From Phycisphaera sp. (GTDB taxonomy: Bacteria; Planctomycetota; Phycisphaerae; Phycisphaerales; SM1A02), in the NCBI GenBank assembly GCA_016124975.1, contig WGMP01000020.1:1-64000 (forward strand): a DNA stretch of 64,000 nt, in the 5' to 3' direction. Position 1 is the stretch's first letter, and every line of letters starts with the position of its first letter. This document shows positions 7,411-17,494 of the stretch, piece after piece. A program made the translations under genes and the position numbers. The notes beneath the pieces were generated by a model. The model made no database searches and was not told the DNA's origin. It worked only from the letters and a program-made list of their open reading frames with translations.

Positions 7411-9300
7411 TCAGCCCCAGTTCGCGAGGAGAAGCGCGAGGTCGGAGCCGCCGACCACGCCGTCGCCGTCGATGTCGGCCGCGCCCGATGTCCCCCACTG
7501 CGCGAGGAGGATCGACAGGTCCGAGGCGTCGACGACGCCGTCACCGTTTAGGTCGCCCGGTCGCGAAGGCTCCGTCACCTCGACGGAGAAGGAGAGCGAG
7601 AGCGGCCGCGCCGTTGCTCCGGGAAGATTCTCGTCGCTCGTCCAAACGGTGATCGTGCGCGTGTAGAGCCCCGCGGCGAGGCCGTTCGTGTTGATCGAGA
7701 AGCGCAGCGTCGTGGGCGTCGCGCCGATGTTCGGCTCGGACGAGTCGATGACGCCGAAGGGCGCGCCGAGGCCCGTCGCGCCGTCGACATCGAGTCGCGC
7801 CATCGCGGCGGTGTAGCCGCGGTTGTAGACGGGGAGCGAGAGCTCCTGCACGCCGCTGTCGCGCGGGAACGACGCCGAGAGCGTCGTCGCGGTCTGGTTC
7901 GACTTCGCGCTCCACGACGGGTTCGATGGCAGGAGGACCGTGACGCTGACAGAGCGCGAGTAGCTCGGGTTCTGCGCGCCTTCGACGCTCGTGACGACCG
8001 AGACGGTGCCGTTGAAGGTGCCCGCCGTGGCCGTGTTCACGGGCACCGCCACCGTCGACGCGTTCGGTGCGAGCGCCGCGGTGACCGCCTGCGAGCCGCT
8101 GAGGACGCCCGAGCCCGACACCGTGGCGACAAGCGGCGCGGTGCCCGCGGCCGCGACCACCGCGGCGGCGTTCGAGACGGTCACGGAGACGGCCGCGCCC
8201 GAGGCACCGCGGATCACGGGGCCGTAGGACGCGGGCGCCGAAGCCTGCATGATGGGCGGAACGCGGTAGTCGGCGACGACGGGAATGTGGTCGCTTGCGC
8301 TGAAGAGCGCGTTCGCGAGCGCGTTCGACCGCGCGGACTGGCCTGGGAAATAGCTGTTTCCGCCCGCGTTGATCGAGGTGTCGTAGTGAAGGCCGTCGTT
8401 TCCGAGCGCGCGATAGCTCGTGAATATGACCGAGAGGCCCTCGTCGTCCTGCATCTCGGTCGACTGGAGCTGGAAGTCGAAGCGGTCGTTGAGGCCGCCG
8501 CCGACGAGCCCGCCGCTTGCGGTGACGCGCGGCGACTGCGTGTGCTTGAAGGCGTTTGCAGAGCCCGCCCACGAGCCCGTGCCGAGCGGGTCGAAGGCGC
8601 GGCCGTTCCCGAGCGACAGGAACTGTTCGTAGCCGTCCTCGGTGTTCGAGTAGAAGTTGAGGTCGCCGAGATAGATGATGTGGCGCCCCGCGCCGAGAGC
8701 GTCGGCGTTCTGGCGGATGGCGATCACGCCCGCGAGACGCTCGGCGCGGTCTGCGGAGGTGTCGCTTGCCTTGAGGTGCGAGCTGTAGACATAGAAGCGC
8801 GTCGCGTTCGATGCCGTGTAGCCGACGAGCTGGAAGAGCCAGCGGTCGGTGTTGCGGCCGCCGCCCGTCGAGATGTCGACATGCGCCGACGCGACCTCGG
8901 CGAGGAGGTCGGTGCGGTAGTAGAGGCACTGGGCGCCGCCTGCGCCGTCCTCGCCTGAAGCGGTGGTGTAGGTCGCGCGCGCGTAGGTGACGCCTGGATA
9001 GGCCGCGACCACATGCGAGTCGAGCGCAGCGACATCGACCGCGCGCACCTCCTGGAAGGCGAGGATCGCGGGGGCGACCGCGAAGCCCTCTGTGTCGTCG
9101 GCTGCGATCTCCGCGAGCACCGCGCGGAAGCCGGCGGCGTCGCCGAGGAGCTTCGCGATGTTGTAGTTCGCGACCCTGAGCTGGGCCTGCGCGGTGCCCG
9201 CGATGCACGCCGCGAGGGCGACCGCGACCGCGAAGAGGGCGCGCAGGCTGGCGCCGCCCGGGGTTCGTGGGGCGATGGGCGAGATCGGGCTCGTTCGCAT
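7411..9300 (-). CDS. Secreted endonuclease/exonuclease/phosphatase-family protein, dockerin-tailed
   Basis: This 629-residue protein starts at ATG 9300 with a signal peptide cut near TAQAQL. Residues from about 32 to 310 carry the metal-phosphoesterase fold: [11 protein letters not shown], the Mg ligand in AFQEVRA, the catalytic His in YSSHLKA, the Asp-Asn pair in YLGDLNFY and the closing SDH in [12 protein letters not shown]. Extracellular nucleases and phosphodiesterases have this fold. It is followed by an Ig-like beta region and then two dockerin-like repeats ([20 protein letters not shown] and [14 protein letters not shown]). The minus-strand frame stays open far beyond 9300, opposite the M16 genes; that extension is spurious. 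Confidence 0.88.
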   Translation of the reverse strand: MRTSPISPIAPRTPGGASLRALFAVAVALAACIAGTAQAQLRVANYNIAKLLGDAAGFRAVLAEIAADDTEGFAVAPAILAFQEVRAVDVAALDSHVVAAYPGVTYARATYTTASGEDGAGGAQCLYYRTDLLAEVASAHVDISTGGGRNTDRWLFQLVGYTASNATRFYVYSSHLKASDTSADRAERLAGVIAIRQNADALGAGRHIIYLGDLNFYSNTEDGYEQFLSLGNGRAFDPLGTGSWAGSANAFKHTQSPRVTASGGLVGGGLNDRFDFQLQSTEMQDDEGLSVIFTSYRALGNDGLHYDTSINAGGNSYFPGQSARSNALANALFSASDHIPVVADYRVPPIMQASAPASYGPVIRGASGAAVSVTVSNAAAVVAAAGTAPLVATVSGSGVLSGSQAVTAALAPNASTVAVPVNTATAGTFNGTVSVVTSVEGAQNPSYSRSVSVTVLLPSNPSWSAKSNQTATTLSASFPRDSGVQELSLPVYNRGYTAAMARLDVDGATGLGAPFGVIDSSEPNIGATPTTLRFSINTNGLAAGLYTRTITVWTSDENLPGATARPLSLSFSVEVTEPSRPGDLNGDGVVDASDLSILLAQWGTSGAADIDGDGVVGGSDLALLLANWG

Positions 9301-9479
9301 GCGTTCGCTCGGAGAGGCGGCACGGCGTCGGAATGGACGCCGCCGAAGACCTGAATGTACGCCCAAAGAAGGGCTTGGGAAGCATGGAAGCGCTCGATCG
9401 GAGGGATTGCGCGCGCCGTCTCCCTTGCGCGCGGCGCGCGGACCGTCCCAAAAGCGGCCGCACCTGTTCGCGGACGCAC

Positions 9480-9485
9480 TACCAT
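9480..9485 (+). promoter_or_regulatory. Possible -10 element of the M16 gene
   Basis: TACCAT lies 22 bases before ATG 9508 in the 207-base divergent gap between two exported-protein genes. No clear -35 is seen. The same hexamer precedes the gene at 28283. Confidence 0.3.
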
Positions 9486-9507
9486 CCGCGTCCTCGGAGA
9501 CGCCACC

Positions 9508-11439
9508 ATGCATCACGCCAGCAGCCGAATCGCCACATCCGTCCTCGCGCCCGTCCTTTCCTCCATCCGCTCGGTCGCGGCGGGCTCGCTGCTCGCGCTC
9601 GCGGTCTCCGCGCCGCTCGCGGCGCAGCAGGTCGAGCCCGAGGTCTTCACCCTCGACAACGGGATGAAGTTCCTGCTCCTGCCCCGCACCGACCAGCCCA
9701 ATGTGATCGCGGCGGGATGGGTGGCGAAGGTCGGCTCGGTGAACGAGCGGCCCGGAATCACGGGCATCAGCCACTTCTTCGAGCACATGATGTTCAAGGG
9801 GACCGACACGATCGGCACGAGCTCGCCCGAGGCCGACGCGGCCTACCGCGACGCGCAGAAGGCCGTGCGCGACCGCATGAACGCGATCGCGTGGAACGAG
9901 CAGTACCGCCGCTTCTTCGACGGCGAGATCGACGACCCATGGGACCCCGTGAACGACACGCCCGAGCTGGCGAAGCTCCGCGCCGAGCTGAAGACGCTCA
10001 TGGACGCGCAGCAGGGCCGCCTCGGCGCCGACCGCATCGCGGCGCTCACGACGGAGGTCGCGTCCGCCGCGCCCGCGGACAAGGCGCGGCTCGAGACGGA
10101 GCTCGCGCTTCTCAAGGCCGACCAAGACAAGGCGCGCTCGATCGTGAAGGACGAGTTCGACAAGGTCTACACGGGCCAGGGCGGCTCGGGCATGAACGCC
10201 TTCACCTCGAACGACCTCACCTTCTACTTCATCAATGTCCCGTCGAACAAGTTCGAGCTGTGGGCGTGGATGGAGTCGGACCGCCTGCACGACTCGGTGT
10301 TCCGCGAGTTCTACTCCGAGCGCGATGTGGTGCACGAGGAGCGGCGCCTCCGCACCGAGAGCACGCCGACGGGCATCTTCCAGGAGCAGTTCGAGGCCAT
10401 GTTCTGGTCGTCGAGCGGCTACTCGTGGCCCGTCATCGGCTGGTCGAGCGACCTCAACAGCTACACGATGGAAGAGGCGATGCGGTACTGGAACATCTAC
10501 TACCGCCCGAACAACCTCGTCGGCGTCGTGGTGGGCGACTTCGATGCGGGAGAGGTGAAGTCGACGATCAAGCGCTACTTCTCGCGGCTGACGGCAGGCA
10601 CCGAGGCGCCACCGCCCGTGGTGACGCTCGAGGTCGGGCAGATCGCCGAGATGCGCATGAACGCAGAGTGCGACTGCCAGCCGTCGGTCGAGGTGCGCTA
10701 CCACACGGTGCCGTTCCGCCACAAGGACGCGTATGCGCTCGATGTGCTCGCCGCCGTGCTGAACGGCCGCACGGGGCGTCTCTACAAGGCGATGGTCGAC
10801 GGCAGCGAGATCGCCTCCGACGCGGGCGCGCGCCAGGACAGCCGCAAGTACGCGGGCGCCTTCAGCTTCAGCGCCGAGGTGAAGGGCGACGCGACGCCCG
10901 CCGAGCTCGAGGCCGCGTGGTACGCCGAGATCGAGCGGCTTCAGAACGAGCCTGTGCCCGCGCTCGAGCTGCAGAAGGTGAAGAACCAGTTCGCGGCGTC
11001 GAACTACCGCCGGCTCAAGACGAACTTCTTCCTCCTGCTCCAGCTCGGCTACTACGAGGGCCTCGGCACCTGGGAGGAGATCAACGAGTCGCCGAAGCGC
11101 ATCGAGGCCGTGACCGCCGACGACATCCAGCGCGTGGCGAAGACCTACTTCGCGCGCGAGAACCGCTCGGTCGCGACCTATCTGCGCAAGGCGGGCGCCG
11201 CGGCCGCGGTCGACGACCCCGCGCTGGCGGCGCTGCCCGCGCCGATGCAGGCGCAGGCGCGGCAGATGGCGATGCAGATCGCGAAGGAGACCGACGCGTC
11301 GCGCCTGCGCATGGCGCTCGAGCAGATGGGCGCGCAGGCCGCGCAGGTTCCGCCGCAGATGAAGCCGCTCCTCGACTACATGGTCTCGAAGATCGAGGCG
11401 CGCCTCGCGGAGCTCGAGGCAGCGGCCCCCGCGAACTGA
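9508..11439 (+). CDS. M16 zinc metallopeptidase, catalytic subunit
   Basis: This 643-residue exported protein starts at ATG 9508 after a GGAG site. Its signal peptide is cut near LAAQQV. The zinc site HxxEH is present as HFFEH at residues 89-93 within [14 protein letters not shown]. About 100 residues of helical, charged sequence are inserted after it before the segment [12 protein letters not shown], which should supply the third zinc ligand. The C-terminal M16 domain follows, with [18 protein letters not shown]. Pitrilysin-like proteases degrade peptides in a clam-shell chamber. The next gene encodes the likely non-catalytic partner, 25 bases downstream, so the pair is probably an operon acting in the periplasm. 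Confidence 0.93.
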   Translation: MHHASSRIATSVLAPVLSSIRSVAAGSLLALAVSAPLAAQQVEPEVFTLDNGMKFLLLPRTDQPNVIAAGWVAKVGSVNERPGITGISHFFEHMMFKGTDTIGTSSPEADAAYRDAQKAVRDRMNAIAWNEQYRRFFDGEIDDPWDPVNDTPELAKLRAELKTLMDAQQGRLGADRIAALTTEVASAAPADKARLETELALLKADQDKARSIVKDEFDKVYTGQGGSGMNAFTSNDLTFYFINVPSNKFELWAWMESDRLHDSVFREFYSERDVVHEERRLRTESTPTGIFQEQFEAMFWSSSGYSWPVIGWSSDLNSYTMEEAMRYWNIYYRPNNLVGVVVGDFDAGEVKSTIKRYFSRLTAGTEAPPPVVTLEVGQIAEMRMNAECDCQPSVEVRYHTVPFRHKDAYALDVLAAVLNGRTGRLYKAMVDGSEIASDAGARQDSRKYAGAFSFSAEVKGDATPAELEAAWYAEIERLQNEPVPALELQKVKNQFAASNYRRLKTNFFLLLQLGYYEGLGTWEEINESPKRIEAVTADDIQRVAKTYFARENRSVATYLRKAGAAAAVDDPALAALPAPMQAQARQMAMQIAKETDASRLRMALEQMGAQAAQVPPQMKPLLDYMVSKIEARLAELEAAAPAN

Positions 11440-11464
11440 CGCGACGCGCGAACACCACGCAGCG

Positions 11465-13021
11465 ATGAACCACATCCACATGAAGCACACGCCCATGACA
11501 CATCCGAGCATGAAGCAAACGACCACCATCCTCTCGTCGCTCCTCGTCGCCTCCGCGCTCGCGGCCTCGGCGTTCGCGGCCGCGGCGCCCGCGCATGCGC
11601 AGGATCTTCCTGCGCGCCCCGAGAACCTCGCCTTCCGTCCGCTCGTCTTCAACCCGCCGAAGGCCTCCGACCATCGCCACCAGCTCTCGAACGGCGTCGT
11701 GGTGTTCCTCGCGCCGAGCAAGGAGCTGCCGCTCGTCGAGCTGTCGATGACCTTCCGCGGCGGCGCGTATCTCGAGCCCGCCGACAAGACGGGACTCGCC
11801 TCGATGACGGCCTCGCTCCTCCGCACGGGCGGCACCGAGAGCCTCGCCCCGAGCGAGCTCGACGAGAAGCTCGACTTCCTCGCGACCGAGATCGGCGTCG
11901 GCGCGACGGGCACCGTGTGCTCCGCGTCGATCGACTCGCTCAAGTCGAACTTCGACGAGAGCCTCGCGCTCCTGATGGACATGCTCACGAAGCCGCGCTT
12001 CGACGAGGCGAAGACGAAGATCGCCGTCGACGCCGCGATCGAGGGCATGAAGCAGCGCAACGACGACGCCGACCCGATCCTCGCGCGCGAGTGGCGGATG
12101 CTCCTCTTCGGCGCCGACCACTTCGAGGGTCGCGTGCCGACGGAGGCGTCGATCCGCGGCATCACCGCCGACGACATGCGCGCCTTCGCGAAGAAGGTCT
12201 TCAACCCTGCGAACGTGGTGGTCGCCGTCACGGGCGACTTCGAGGTGCCCGAGATGCTGTCGAAGCTTGAGAGGGCCTTCGCGGCGTGGCCGACGGGCGA
12301 GCGCATGCCCGTGCCGCCCGCGCCGACGGCGACCTTCACGCCCGGCGTCTACCACGTCGGGAAGGACATCCCGCAGGGCAAGGTCAACATCGGCTCGCGC
12401 GGCATCACCCGCGACGACCCCGACTACTTCGCGGCGCTCGTGATGAACGAGATCCTCGGCGGCGGCGGCTTCACGAGCCGCATCATGAAGACCGTGCGCT
12501 CGGACGAGGGCCTCGCCTACTCGGCGGGCAGCGGCCTCGATGCGGGCGTGTGGTATCCAGGCCAGTTCCGCGCCAGCTTCCAGTCGAAGAACGCGACCGT
12601 GGCGCTCGCGATCAAGCTCATCAAGGGCGAGTTCGAGAAGATGCGCGGCGCGCCCGTCTCGGCCGAGGAGCTCGAGGTCGCGAAGCAGTCGTTCATCGAG
12701 ACCTTCCCGCGATCGTTCGAGTCGAAGGACGCGATGCTCGGGATCTTCGTGTCGGACGAATGGACGGGCCGGGACGACGCGTACTGGCAGACCTACCGCG
12801 ACAACATCGCCAAGGTGACCGCGGAGGACGTGCAGCGCGTGGCGCAGCGCCTGCTCGACTTCGACCAGATGGCGGTGTTCGTCGTCGGCGACTGGGAGGC
12901 GATCGCCGCGGGCGACGCGCTTCCCGGGAAGCCCGCGCGCGCAACCATGGCCGAGTTCTTCGACGAGAAGGTCGAGCACCTGCCGCTGCGCGACCCGATG
13001 ACCATGCAGCCGTTGCGCTGA
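11465..13021 (+). CDS. M16 peptidase family protein, non-catalytic partner
   Basis: This protein has 518 residues from ATG 11465. An in-frame ATG at 11510 directly before the hydrophobic signal (cut near AHAQDL) would give 503 and is equally credible. It has the two-domain M16 fold: [16 protein letters not shown] in place of the zinc motif, and the substrate-site arginine region [21 protein letters not shown] typical of inactive subunits. HxxEH is absent, so the chain should be catalytically dead and supply substrate-binding residues to the preceding subunit, as in heterodimeric M16B enzymes. The 25-base gap to the upstream gene supports co-transcription, and a hairpin terminator follows. Confidence 0.92.
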   Translation: MNHIHMKHTPMTHPSMKQTTTILSSLLVASALAASAFAAAAPAHAQDLPARPENLAFRPLVFNPPKASDHRHQLSNGVVVFLAPSKELPLVELSMTFRGGAYLEPADKTGLASMTASLLRTGGTESLAPSELDEKLDFLATEIGVGATGTVCSASIDSLKSNFDESLALLMDMLTKPRFDEAKTKIAVDAAIEGMKQRNDDADPILAREWRMLLFGADHFEGRVPTEASIRGITADDMRAFAKKVFNPANVVVAVTGDFEVPEMLSKLERAFAAWPTGERMPVPPAPTATFTPGVYHVGKDIPQGKVNIGSRGITRDDPDYFAALVMNEILGGGGFTSRIMKTVRSDEGLAYSAGSGLDAGVWYPGQFRASFQSKNATVALAIKLIKGEFEKMRGAPVSAEELEVAKQSFIETFPRSFESKDAMLGIFVSDEWTGRDDAYWQTYRDNIAKVTAEDVQRVAQRLLDFDQMAVFVVGDWEAIAAGDALPGKPARATMAEFFDEKVEHLPLRDPMTMQPLR

Positions 13022-13070
13022 GCAGCGCCGAGGCCGCGCGAACGCGCGATGGCGCCGCAGGCGGCGCGAA

Positions 13071-13106
13071 AAAGAACGACGCCGTCCGATTGGACGGCGT
13101 CTGTTC
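13071..13106. terminator. Bidirectional intrinsic terminator
   Basis: A perfect 10-bp stem (GACGCCGTCC, 13078-13087, with GGACGGCGTC, 13092-13101) has a GATT loop. Read on the minus strand it is followed by GTTCTTTTT; on the plus strand by TGTTCT. It lies between convergent genes and can serve both. Confidence 0.85.
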
Positions 13107-13139
13107 TATCAAGCAACCCCCATGGTCACTACCCCGCCA

Positions 13140-13511
13140 TCAGGCGGCGCGTGGCCCTTCCTCGTCATGCGAGGACTCCATGGCGTCGCGAAGCTTCTCG
13201 ATCGAGAAGTTCACGCGCTTCAAGGCTTCCATCGCCCGTGCCCCCGCACAGGCTCCGCGGCCTCCCGTCGGGAAGTCGCGAACGCAGGTGGGAAAGGGAA
13301 GAGGCTCGGGAAGGTCGTCCGTCCCACACTCCTCGACACCATCGACGGGTGCCGTTCCAACAAGCCTGAACCGTGCGAATCCGTGCATGGCAAACCCCTT
13401 TCCGCGGAGCCATTCCATGGCATCCTGCGTCACTGTTGGGATCGGCTCGATCTGCGGGCGACTTCCCAATGAGGTGCGGAATCGCGCGAAGAATCGGGGC
13501 CGCAACGCCAC
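13140..13511 (-). CDS. Small hypothetical protein
   Basis: This is a 123-residue frame between a terminator on its 3' side and the coiled-coil gene upstream. It is soluble, with a basic N-terminus, a segment DAMEWLRGKGFAMHGFARFRLVG, three cysteines, and a C-terminal helix RAMEALKRVNFSIEKLRDAM. Codon third positions are less GC-biased than in the neighbours, which could mean recent transfer or a non-coding frame. The well-placed minus-strand T-tract terminator 40 bases downstream supports a real transcript. No family recognised. Confidence 0.45.
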   Translation of the reverse strand: MALRPRFFARFRTSLGSRPQIEPIPTVTQDAMEWLRGKGFAMHGFARFRLVGTAPVDGVEECGTDDLPEPLPFPTCVRDFPTGGRGACAGARAMEALKRVNFSIEKLRDAMESSHDEEGPRAA

Positions 13512-13568
13512 GCCCCGACTGGGGCGCCCGTTTCCAGCATGTTCTTGGCGTGTTCGATAAAGCCGCGC

Positions 13569-15206
13569 TCAGTGGGCGGCCGCGGGCGAGGTTCCCGCGC
13601 CCGTCGCGACGGCTGCGTCGCGCTTCGTGCGGAGCATGCGCGCGACGAGATAGACGGCGCCCGCCGCTGCGGTGAGCGCCATGCCGAAGAGGATGCCCGC
13701 GCGCAGGAGCCGCGTCGTGTCTTCGAGCACCATGGCGCGCGAGACGACCGTGCGGCCGACCTCCTGCTCGCTGCCGACGACAGCGAGACGGATCTGGTCG
13801 CTCTTCCGCTCAGGCTGCCGCGCGGCCTCGCTGACGGCCGCTGCGACGACGGCGTCGAGAAGCGCGACGGTGCGGTCTGGGTCGCCGCCGCGGAGCGTGA
13901 GCCGGACGGTCGGGCCAGAGCTCTCGAGCTGGAGCGCCGTCGCAAGCTCCTTGACGGCGAGATCGGCCTCCGTGCGCTGGTGGCCCCGGTCGACGAGCTT
14001 CGCCGCGACGACACCTGCGAACGCCTCGCCCGCGCGGGCCGTCTGGAGCCAGGTCGCGATGGGGGTTGAGTCAGGAATGGCCGCGCCCGTGAGACGGTTG
14101 GTCGTCTCCAGCTCGACCGATGCCACGGAGTGGACGGGCGCGACGATGCCCGCGACATGCCAGCTTGTCCACGCAGACCCCGCGACGGCGGCCATGGCGA
14201 GGGCCGCGAACGCAAAGACGCGCGCGAACGACACGCGGCTGCGGGCCTTCGCGACGGCGCGCTCGGCCTCCACGCGAAGTTCGGTGAGCTTCTTCCGCTC
14301 TGCGACGACCTCGAGGCGCTCGGCCTCGACGGCCGCGCGCTCGGTGGCGATCGCCTCGGCCTCGGCCTGGAGGATCGCGGGCTGCGCGGAGTAGATCTGC
14401 TGGAGGACGCGCATCGCCTTCGTGCGCCGCTTCAGCGTGTTGCGGATTGCGTTGAGGCGCTCGCGGCGGATGCGCAGGAACTCGGCGGCAGCCTCGAGCT
14501 GCGGCATCAGCGTCTGCTGGACATGCTCCTCGGCGCTCGCGACCGCCGCGATATCCGACGCGCGGATGCCGTGGCGTTCGATCTTCCGCGCGGCCTCGAC
14601 CTCGGCGCGGAGCGTCTCGACCTCTGTCTCGAGCTCGTTCTCGCGGATCGCGTGGCGCTCGGTGACCTTGATGACCGCGGTCAGCTTCGAGACGGCGACG
14701 GCCACCTCGTGCTGCGCCTCGTTGCGCTCGCGTTCGAGCTCGCGTGCACGGGCCTGCGCATCGTCGAGCTTCGCCTCGAGCGACTTGATCGCGTCGGTCT
14801 CGCGCTGGATCTGGCTGCGGATTCCAGCGGTCTCAACCTGCTGGCGCGCCTCTTCGGCGCGACGCGCGCGCTCCTCGGCCACGGCGCACGCGGCGCGGAG
14901 GTCGGCGAGCTCGGACTCGATCTTCGACTGGTTGGCGAGCAGCTTCTCGCGCTCGGAGCCAAGGCGCTCGGCCTCGCGCTTGAGGCGGTCGACCTCCTCG
15001 GCGAGCGCCTCGCGCAGCGCGGCCTGGCGCGACTCCGCGGCGGCTGCGTCCTGCGAGGACCTGTCGCCCGCGGACTTCCCCGCCTGGGCGCGCAGCGCAC
15101 CAAGCGAACGCTCGACCTCGGCGATGATCCGCAGCACGTCGCCGTGCTCGGGACCCTTCGCGTCCGTCGTCGATTGCTGGGTTGCGCCCGCTTCTTCCGC
15201 GGCCAT
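13569..15206 (-). CDS. Coiled-coil inner-membrane protein with two TM helices
   Basis: This 545-residue protein starts at an ATG preceded by GGAGG. Residues from about 20 to 330 are almost continuous heptad-type helix rich in Glu, Arg and Ala, all on the N-terminal side of the first membrane helix (around FARVFAFAALAMAAVAGSAW, residue 335). A soluble domain of about 130 residues follows, and then a second membrane helix (AGILFGMALTAAAGAVYLV). Two TM segments bracketing a periplasmic domain resemble polysaccharide co-polymerases of the Wzz type, but the long cytoplasmic coiled coil at the N-terminus is unlike them. It lies just downstream of murJ on the same strand, so an envelope role is plausible. 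Function not known. Confidence 0.8.
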   Translation of the reverse strand: MAAEEAGATQQSTTDAKGPEHGDVLRIIAEVERSLGALRAQAGKSAGDRSSQDAAAAESRQAALREALAEEVDRLKREAERLGSEREKLLANQSKIESELADLRAACAVAEERARRAEEARQQVETAGIRSQIQRETDAIKSLEAKLDDAQARARELERERNEAQHEVAVAVSKLTAVIKVTERHAIRENELETEVETLRAEVEAARKIERHGIRASDIAAVASAEEHVQQTLMPQLEAAAEFLRIRRERLNAIRNTLKRRTKAMRVLQQIYSAQPAILQAEAEAIATERAAVEAERLEVVAERKKLTELRVEAERAVAKARSRVSFARVFAFAALAMAAVAGSAWTSWHVAGIVAPVHSVASVELETTNRLTGAAIPDSTPIATWLQTARAGEAFAGVVAAKLVDRGHQRTEADLAVKELATALQLESSGPTVRLTLRGGDPDRTVALLDAVVAAAVSEAARQPERKSDQIRLAVVGSEQEVGRTVVSRAMVLEDTTRLLRAGILFGMALTAAAGAVYLVARMLRTKRDAAVATGAGTSPAAAH

Positions 15207-15305
15207 TCGGAAAGCCTCCGTGTCCCCCGCATCGGCGTTTCCCTGCGGACACTAAAGGCGGTGCGCCAAGAACCGCGTGACCCGAACGGGGGATTCCGAT
15301 AGCCC

Positions 15306-16955
15306 TCAGGCCTTCGGGGGCGTTCGCCTGAGGACATCGGCGATTTCTGCCATGCCGAGGAGCCGGGCGATCAGGAAGTAGGTCGCGGCGCCCGTCGCGA
15401 CGCCGACGGCGAGGCGGAGGGTGTACTGCGCCCAGCGCTCGGGATCGGGGAAGAACGCGAGCACCCCCACCACGGCCAGCGTCATCGCCGCCGTGGCCAA
15501 CGCCGAGCGGAGCCAGCTGCGCCAGACGCCGCCGTCGACGATTCCAGGCGTACGGCGCGCGAGGAGCCGCGCGAGCACGATGCACTGGATCGTCGCGCAG
15601 CCCGCCGTCGACCACGCGAGGCCCGCCTCGCGGAGCGGAGTGAAGATGAGCGTGATGTTCCCGACGATGTTGAGGGCGACCATCGCGACGGCGACCTTCA
15701 CGGGCACCATCGCCTCCTTGCGCGCATAGAAGGCGCGCGTGAGCACATGGTTCGCCTGATAAGCCCAGATCGCGGGCGCGAACCCGAGCACGACGAACGC
15801 CACGCGGCGAACCTCGTCGTTGCCGAAGGCGCCGCCGCGGAAGAAGGCGCCCACAGCGTCGTGCGCGAGCGCGAGGAGCCCCGCGCTGGCGGGAAGGCCG
15901 ACGAAGACGGTGAGGCGCAGGGCGCGGCGCACCGTCTCGGTGAACGCGGGAATGTCGTTGTTCTGCCGCGCGAGGAGCGGAAAGACCGCCGTCGCGATCG
16001 AGATCCCGAAGACGCCGAGCGGGAACTCGTAGAGCCGCTGGGCGTTCGCGATCGCGCTCATCGCGCCCGCTTGAAGCGGATAGTCGATGCCGAGGATCGT
16101 CGGCCCGACGAGCGTGGGCCAGCTTGCGATCAGTCCGTCGATCGCCGTGTTGAGCTGGAGAACGCCGAGGCCGAGCATCATGGGCGCGACCTGGACGAGC
16201 GTCGCGCGCACGCTCACCCATGCGGTCGTGTCGCGCAGCGTGAAGACGGGGCCGACGGAGCGGAGGATCCACAGCGTCCACGCGAGCTGCACGAGTCCCG
16301 CGGCGACGACCGAGCCCGCGACGATGCGGAGGTGCCAGTCGGGCGAGAGGTCGCCCGCGCGGACGAGCGGCACCACGCCGAGCGTGGCCGCGACGAGGGC
16401 GATGTTGAGGATGATCGGCGCGCCCGCCGTCGGACCGAATCGCCCGTGGACCTGCAGCGCCGACCCTGCGATCGCCGTCAGGCAGACGAGCGGCATGTAG
16501 GGCAGCATGAGCGCGGCAAGCTCGTAGCCGAGTCGCACCGAGCGGACGCCGACGGTCTCTGTCGCAATGCCGCCGATCGTCTGGACGCCGAGCCGCGTGA
16601 CCTCGAACTCCGACGCAGACCACATCCGCGAGAGGAGGAAGACCTCGCCGACCGCGACGATTCCCCAGAGCAGGATTGCGAGGAGGACGAGGAGAAGCCC
16701 CGCGAAGCGACGCGACGCCTCGCGGTCGTCGCGCACGAGCTCGGCGTAGCGCGGCACGAACGCGGCGGAGATCGCGCCCTCGCCGAAGAGCCTGCGGAAG
16801 AGGTTTGGGATGAGGAACGCGAAGTTGAACGCGTCCATGAACGGCCCGACGCCGAAGACGCGCGCGAGCGCTGCGTCGCGCGCAAGCCCGGTGACGCGGC
16901 TCACGAAGGTGAGCACCGTCATCAGGCGCGCGTGGTGCTCGAAGCGTTCAGCCAT
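15306..16955 (-). CDS. murJ: MurJ lipid II flippase
   Basis: This is a 549-residue polytopic membrane protein of the MOP/MVF exporter superfamily. The N-terminus RVTGLARDAALARVFGVG followed by FLIPNLFRRLFGEGAIS is the family signature. About 14 hydrophobic segments follow, consistent with the usual length of 500-550. MurJ flips the peptidoglycan precursor lipid II across the inner membrane for cell-wall assembly. Its presence indicates that the organism makes peptidoglycan. The basic cavity arginines of the N-terminal helices are present. It lies 99 bases upstream of the coiled-coil gene on the same strand and may share its transcript. Confidence 0.95.
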   Translation of the reverse strand: MAERFEHHARLMTVLTFVSRVTGLARDAALARVFGVGPFMDAFNFAFLIPNLFRRLFGEGAISAAFVPRYAELVRDDREASRRFAGLLLVLLAILLWGIVAVGEVFLLSRMWSASEFEVTRLGVQTIGGIATETVGVRSVRLGYELAALMLPYMPLVCLTAIAGSALQVHGRFGPTAGAPIILNIALVAATLGVVPLVRAGDLSPDWHLRIVAGSVVAAGLVQLAWTLWILRSVGPVFTLRDTTAWVSVRATLVQVAPMMLGLGVLQLNTAIDGLIASWPTLVGPTILGIDYPLQAGAMSAIANAQRLYEFPLGVFGISIATAVFPLLARQNNDIPAFTETVRRALRLTVFVGLPASAGLLALAHDAVGAFFRGGAFGNDEVRRVAFVVLGFAPAIWAYQANHVLTRAFYARKEAMVPVKVAVAMVALNIVGNITLIFTPLREAGLAWSTAGCATIQCIVLARLLARRTPGIVDGGVWRSWLRSALATAAMTLAVVGVLAFFPDPERWAQYTLRLAVGVATGAATYFLIARLLGMAEIADVLRRTPPKA

Positions 16956-17017
16956 GGAAGTCCATTCACGGGAGTCCGTTCCTCGCGGCAGGCGGGAGTT
17001 GGCGGCGCAGACGCGCG

Positions 17018-17422
17018 TCAGCCACCCTGCGCGGATGCGACCGAGCTCACCTCGAGCATGCCGCTCGACATGTCGGGCTCGAGCGCACGGCGGTGGATCG
17101 TCAGCTCGGCGCGACGCGCGCCCTTCTCGAGCCGCGCGGAGGCGAGGTCAAGCCCTCCGCGCGAGTCGACGACCGTCCAGCCGCCAGACTCGAAGCGCGC
17201 GATCGTGTCGGAGAGAAGTTCGCCCGCATCGCGCACGCCGCCCGCAAGGAGGAAGCGCCCCCCGGTGACAGTGCCAGCGTCGCGCCGAAGGTCGGCGCTG
17301 CGCACGACGGTCATGCCGTCGGGAAGCGGGACATCGCTCTCAAGAAGCATCGTCGAGCTTGAGCAGGCGTGGAGCACCACGGAAAGCGCGGCGAAGGCGA
17401 CGGCGCGGAGGCGAAGGGACAT
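17018..17422 (-). CDS. Small lipoprotein, hypothetical
   Basis: This 134-residue protein has a type II signal peptide: the hydrophobic AVAFAALSVVLHAC ends in the lipobox LHAC, so Cys20 is the likely lipidated residue. The mature part is about 115 residues of alternating beta and helix (PLPDGMTVVRSADLRRDAGT, GGWTVVDSRGG). This is reminiscent of small periplasmic beta-sandwich or BON-like domains, but no family is recognised. It ends in SSVASAQGG. It stands between murJ and the oxidoreductase operon. The start is the only ATG giving a signal peptide. Confidence 0.75.
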   Translation of the reverse strand: MSLRLRAVAFAALSVVLHACSSSTMLLESDVPLPDGMTVVRSADLRRDAGTVTGGRFLLAGGVRDAGELLSDTIARFESGGWTVVDSRGGLDLASARLEKGARRAELTIHRRALEPDMSSGMLEVSSVASAQGG

Positions 17423-17494
17423 GCGCGAAGAATACCGCGCCTCGTCCGCGGCGGAGGGCGCGGCGGAGGGCGCGGATTGCCTGGCTCGTCCTCG

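Noticed and set aside
7411-12339. 1642-residue minus-strand open frame
   Set aside because: Only 7411-9300 has coherent protein features. The rest mirrors the M16 genes on the plus strand and is a GC-bias artefact.
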